A stretch of DNA of 8,935 nt. Origin: Enterobacterales bacterium. Its GTDB lineage: Bacteria; Pseudomonadota; Gammaproteobacteria; Enterobacterales; Succinivibrionaceae. The translations under genes were made by a program, and so were the position numbers. Below the pieces are notes generated by a model. It worked only from the letters and a program-made list of their open reading frames with translations. It did not search any database and was not told the origin of the DNA. This document shows, piece after piece, positions 6,793-8,935 of this stretch (positions are counted from its first letter, which is position 1; each line of letters opens with the position of its first letter). The stretch lies in contig CAAGDP010000130.1 of assembly GCA_900768635.1 (NCBI GenBank), positions 1 through 8,935 on the forward strand. Reading direction: 5' to 3'.

Positions 6793-7232
6793 TAAGACTT
6801 GTCCCTTTCCATCTGCATTGCATAACCTTCGGCTTTATCTTCGTCACTGATCTTATCCCAAGCTGCTTTAATTTCAGTAGCATACTTAAGAATTTCATCA
6901 AGTGGCTCAACAGAAAGCTTAAAAGAGGCCTGCATCAGACGATCTGTATAAATGGCATACATATTCTTCAGTGTTTTGGCTATTTTTGTCTGCTCAGGGT
7001 TATTAGGATCATACTGAATTGCAGCATCCAACCCGGCCACTATCCCCAAAGCCTTATCTATTTGCTTGGCCTTCATATCAATATTATTCGTTTCGATAGC
7101 GGCCTTAGCCCGGTAAATGCAATCAATAAGTCCCTGATAAAGGAGCTGTATAACCCGATGACCATCAGCTACGGACAAATCAGTTTCAAGACCATTCTTT
7201 TTATATGCATTTAAATAACTATTACCTGCCAT
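6792..7232 (-). CDS. fliS: Flagellin export chaperone FliS
   Basis: FliS binds the C-terminus of flagellin in the cytoplasm, prevents early polymerisation and delivers subunits to the flagellar type III export gate. The 146-residue product is slightly long for the family (usually about 120-140). It shows the typical pattern: a Tyr-rich start (NSYLNAYKKNGLETDLS), a first core helix with HRVIQLLYQGLIDCIYRAKAA, then the second helix with KAKQIDKALGIVAGLDAAI, and a third region with MYAIYTDRLMQASFKLS. The extra length is a polar C-terminal tail after about residue 125. The ATG at 7232 has AGAGGA close upstream. It lies 21 nt after fliD and overlaps the next gene by one base, so it belongs to the fliD operon. 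Confidence 0.93.
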   Translation of the reverse strand: MAGNSYLNAYKKNGLETDLSVADGHRVIQLLYQGLIDCIYRAKAAIETNNIDMKAKQIDKALGIVAGLDAAIQYDPNNPEQTKIAKTLKNMYAIYTDRLMQASFKLSVEPLDEILKYATEIKAAWDKISDEDKAEGYAMQMERDKS

Positions 7233-7253
7233 TTTTTCCTCTCATACGCAAAT

Positions 7254-8672
7254 CTAGCCCATAATGGACTGAATATATGACAAACTGCTGTTCATATTTG
7301 AGATCATTGTATCGAGATTAGTATATTTTTTCCTGAGGGTTTCCTCATATTTTTCAAGATATTCGTTGATTGATGTGAGGCGATCCCCATAATCAGATAC
7401 TGCTTGGGAAGCTGAATCTGAACGCTGTGCAATAATACCAGTACGGCTTTTAGTATAAACATCAACCTTATCATTCAACTGTTCGCAAACTTCATTAAAC
7501 ATGGATAGAAACTGATCATAATTTCCTTCAATAGCTTTACCCAATTTGTCACTGTCAACAGAAAGAGTACCGTCCTTACTAATAGATAACCCTACCTGAT
7601 AAAGAGTTTTACCAGATGATGACTCATAGTCAGTAATTACCGATTTAAGAGCATTCTTGACATTGGTACAAATTGAATCTCCAGCCAAATCTCCACCATC
7701 GTAATTACATTTACCATTAGTGTAAGTATTGGATTTAAAAAGCTCATCACACTTGGATAATATACTGTTAAAAGAGCTGACAAAAGATTGAACATAACTC
7801 TTAAACGAGGAATTATCTGTTTCAACGCTTATACGATTAGTTTTGAAGTTTCCATCCTCATCTTTTTCAGATAGCTCCGATGCAGTAAGTTTCAATCCGG
7901 AAATCTGACCGTCAAAAGTATTAGTACTGGATGTAACCGTCAATCCATCTACATTCATAATTGCATTTTGCGCTTTTTGAATTTCATTACTAGATCCATC
8001 ACCGGTAAAACCCAGAACCGAAGTATCTCCGGAAAGACGCAAATCCTTTCCATCACCCGTAGTTGAAGATTCAAGAATAAAATTAATACTTCCGGAGGCA
8101 TCAACAACATAATTAAGGTATACACCAGGGTTCTCATCAGACTCGTTAATTTTCTTCATCACTGTTTCAAGAGAATCATTTTTGGAAATATCCACTGAAA
8201 AAGTCTCTTCATCATCACCTGAACCAACGGTAAAAGATATTGTACCGCCCTGATTTAAACGATAAGTTTCATTGCCATCAGCATCGGTATCCTTAAAAGC
8301 TGCATCTGCTGGTAAATTAGCTAATAATTTAGTTCCATAGGCAAGCTGGGTTACGGCAACTTCATGGGAGCTGTTGGTGGCGTTACCTTTAAGCTCATAG
8401 GAGAACGCCGGATTATCATTATCCAGGTTAGTTACAACTTTTCGTTTGTTAGCATCATCGTCTTCGATGACTTTTTTAAGAGAATCCTGAAAAGAGGTCA
8501 GAGTAGATTTCAAAGTGGAAAGCCCAGTGACCTCCAACTCTTTTATAGCCTGCTTTTTTGTTATGCTGTCTGTTTTAGTTGATTTCTTGGCACTGACCAG
8601 AGCATTGACAATGCTTTCAAGATCAAGACCGGATGCAACACCCAGCGAAGTTATTGTACTTGAAGATGACAT
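7254..8672 (-). CDS. fliD: Flagellar filament cap protein FliD (HAP2)
   Basis: FliD forms the oligomeric cap at the filament tip, where it folds exported flagellin into the growing filament. The 472-residue product is close to the usual length. The N-terminal domain (about 8-110) begins with the family signature GVASGLDLESIVNALVSAKK and a heptad-repeat region. The middle (about 115-240) is the surface-exposed beta-rich part, full of Asp, Gly and Ser. The C-terminal domain (about 240-455) carries the conserved helical end with YTKSRTGIIAQR and a terminal coiled coil (LEKYEETLRKKYTNLDTMIS) that pairs with the N-terminus. The ATG at 8672 has AAGGAG 8 nt upstream and no in-frame competitor. Just before it lie a sigma-28-type promoter and the flagellin terminator, so it heads its own late-class unit with fliS, the fliT-like gene and flaG. 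Confidence 0.96.
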   Translation of the reverse strand: MSSSSTITSLGVASGLDLESIVNALVSAKKSTKTDSITKKQAIKELEVTGLSTLKSTLTSFQDSLKKVIEDDDANKRKVVTNLDNDNPAFSYELKGNATNSSHEVAVTQLAYGTKLLANLPADAAFKDTDADGNETYRLNQGGTISFTVGSGDDEETFSVDISKNDSLETVMKKINESDENPGVYLNYVVDASGSINFILESSTTGDGKDLRLSGDTSVLGFTGDGSSNEIQKAQNAIMNVDGLTVTSSTNTFDGQISGLKLTASELSEKDEDGNFKTNRISVETDNSSFKSYVQSFVSSFNSILSKCDELFKSNTYTNGKCNYDGGDLAGDSICTNVKNALKSVITDYESSSGKTLYQVGLSISKDGTLSVDSDKLGKAIEGNYDQFLSMFNEVCEQLNDKVDVYTKSRTGIIAQRSDSASQAVSDYGDRLTSINEYLEKYEETLRKKYTNLDTMISNMNSSLSYIQSIMG

Positions 8673-8680
8673 ACTTAACG

Positions 8681-8686
8681 CTCCTT
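8681..8686 (-). promoter_or_regulatory. Ribosome binding site of fliD
   Basis: AAGGAG, 8 nt before the ATG at 8672, is the strongest Shine-Dalgarno match in the window. Confidence 0.75.
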
Positions 8687-8713
8687 AGATATACCTAGCC
8701 ACATCTACTTAAT

Positions 8714-8740
8714 ATATCGAACAAAAAACACTTAACTTTA
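8714..8740 (-). promoter_or_regulatory. Sigma-28 (FliA) type promoter for fliD
   Basis: Read on the minus strand, TAAAGTT (8740-8734) provides the -35 TAAA. Exactly 15 nt after TAAA comes TTCGATAT (8721-8714), which keeps the CGATA core of the GCCGATAA consensus (5 of 8). Position, spacing and the late flagellar gene downstream all fit FliA control. It lies about 41 nt upstream of the fliD start. Confidence 0.65.
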
Positions 8741-8752
8741 GTAATTATACTA

Positions 8753-8788
8753 AAAAAAGAAGCAATATTTTCCAACTGCTTCTTTTTT
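8753..8788 (-). terminator. Intrinsic terminator of the flagellin gene
   Basis: A perfect 12-bp stem (arms 8777-8788 and 8753-8764; AAAAAAGAAGCA pairing with TGCTTCTTTTTT) encloses a 12-base loop. The final arm ends in a T-run on the minus strand. It begins 28 nt after the flagellin stop. The stem is nearly symmetric in A and T, so it could also stop plus-strand transcription. Confidence 0.85.
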
Positions 8789-8816
8789 AATCAATTAAAT
8801 TATAAAAGTGTTAATC

Positions 8817-8935
8817 TTATCCCAGAAGAGAGAGTGCAATAGAAGTCTTCTGGTTAGCCTGACTCAGAATTGAGGTTGAAGCCTGCTGCAGAATTGACGC
8901 ACTGGTCATATTTGCAGTTTCACTTGCATAATCCA
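8817..8935 (-). CDS. Flagellin, C-terminal fragment (continues beyond window)
   Basis: Only the last 38 codons are present, and the gene runs off the right edge. The translation has the conserved D0-helix end of bacterial flagellins: DYASETANMTSASIL, then QQASTSILSQANQ, ending in ALSLLG before TAA at 8819-8817. This end helix packs inside the filament core and is the region bound by FliS. The stop is followed at once by a strong terminator. The fragment cannot show the central domain, where glycosylated Ser/Thr residues would lie. The gene may be one of several flagellins, so no numbered symbol is given. Confidence 0.93.
   Translation of the reverse strand, partial: DYASETANMTSASILQQASTSILSQANQKTSIALSLLG

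Noticed and set aside
6786..7214. A 142-codon plus-strand open frame
   Set aside because: It lies almost exactly opposite fliS; the fliS frame has the family signature and this one is a mirror effect.
8673..8752. Sigma-54 promoter before fliD
   Set aside because: TGGCTAGG resembles the -24 element, but no GC is found at the required spacing, while the sigma-28 match has exact spacing.
1..8935. CRISPR arrays, tRNA or rRNA genes, insertion sequence ends
   Set aside because: No regularly spaced repeats, cloverleaf sequences, rRNA motifs or paired terminal inverted repeats were seen.

Overview
The window is AT-rich bacterial DNA holding a late flagellar gene cluster joined to a flagellin-glycosylation module. 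All recognisable genes lie on the minus strand, so the biological order runs from high to low coordinates: flagellin (3' end only), fliD, fliS, a fliT-like gene, flaG, two tandem maf genes (DUF115/MptE-like, motility-associated factor glycosyltransferases) and pseI (pseudaminic acid synthase). The gene content, modest Shine-Dalgarno sites, a FliA-type promoter and a CRP-like palindrome fit a low-GC gammaproteobacterium, perhaps near Aeromonadales/Succinivibrionaceae. That placement is an inference with low to moderate confidence.

Region by region. 8817-8935 is the conserved C-terminus of a flagellin whose start lies beyond the window. 8673-8816 holds the flagellin terminator and, just after it, a good match to a sigma-28 promoter reading into fliD. 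5897-8672 is a compact run fliD-fliS-fliT-flaG (filament cap, flagellin chaperone, probable cap chaperone, filament-length protein), closed by a clear intrinsic terminator at 5834-5868. 1495-5729 carries two diverged Maf paralogues of about 705 residues whose stop and start codons overlap. pseI follows 22 nt later at 441-1472. 1-440 has no convincing complete gene. It contains a weak candidate terminator after pseI, a near-consensus CRP-type operator, a perfect extended -10 element on the plus strand, and possible plus-strand coding sequence running in from the left edge.

How the genes work together: FliS and the FliT-like protein escort flagellin and FliD to the export apparatus, FliD caps the filament while flagellin polymerises, and FlaG tunes the filament. 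PseI makes the nonulosonic acid pseudaminic acid, and Maf proteins are the known transferases that place such sugars on flagellin Ser/Thr in Campylobacter, Helicobacter and Aeromonas. The remaining pse genes (pseB, C, F, G, H) are not in the window, so the pathway must be split or lie elsewhere. This is an established type of system. The less usual points are the tandem Maf pair, the position of flaG at the 3' end of the cap operon, and the regulatory signals in the left intergenic region.
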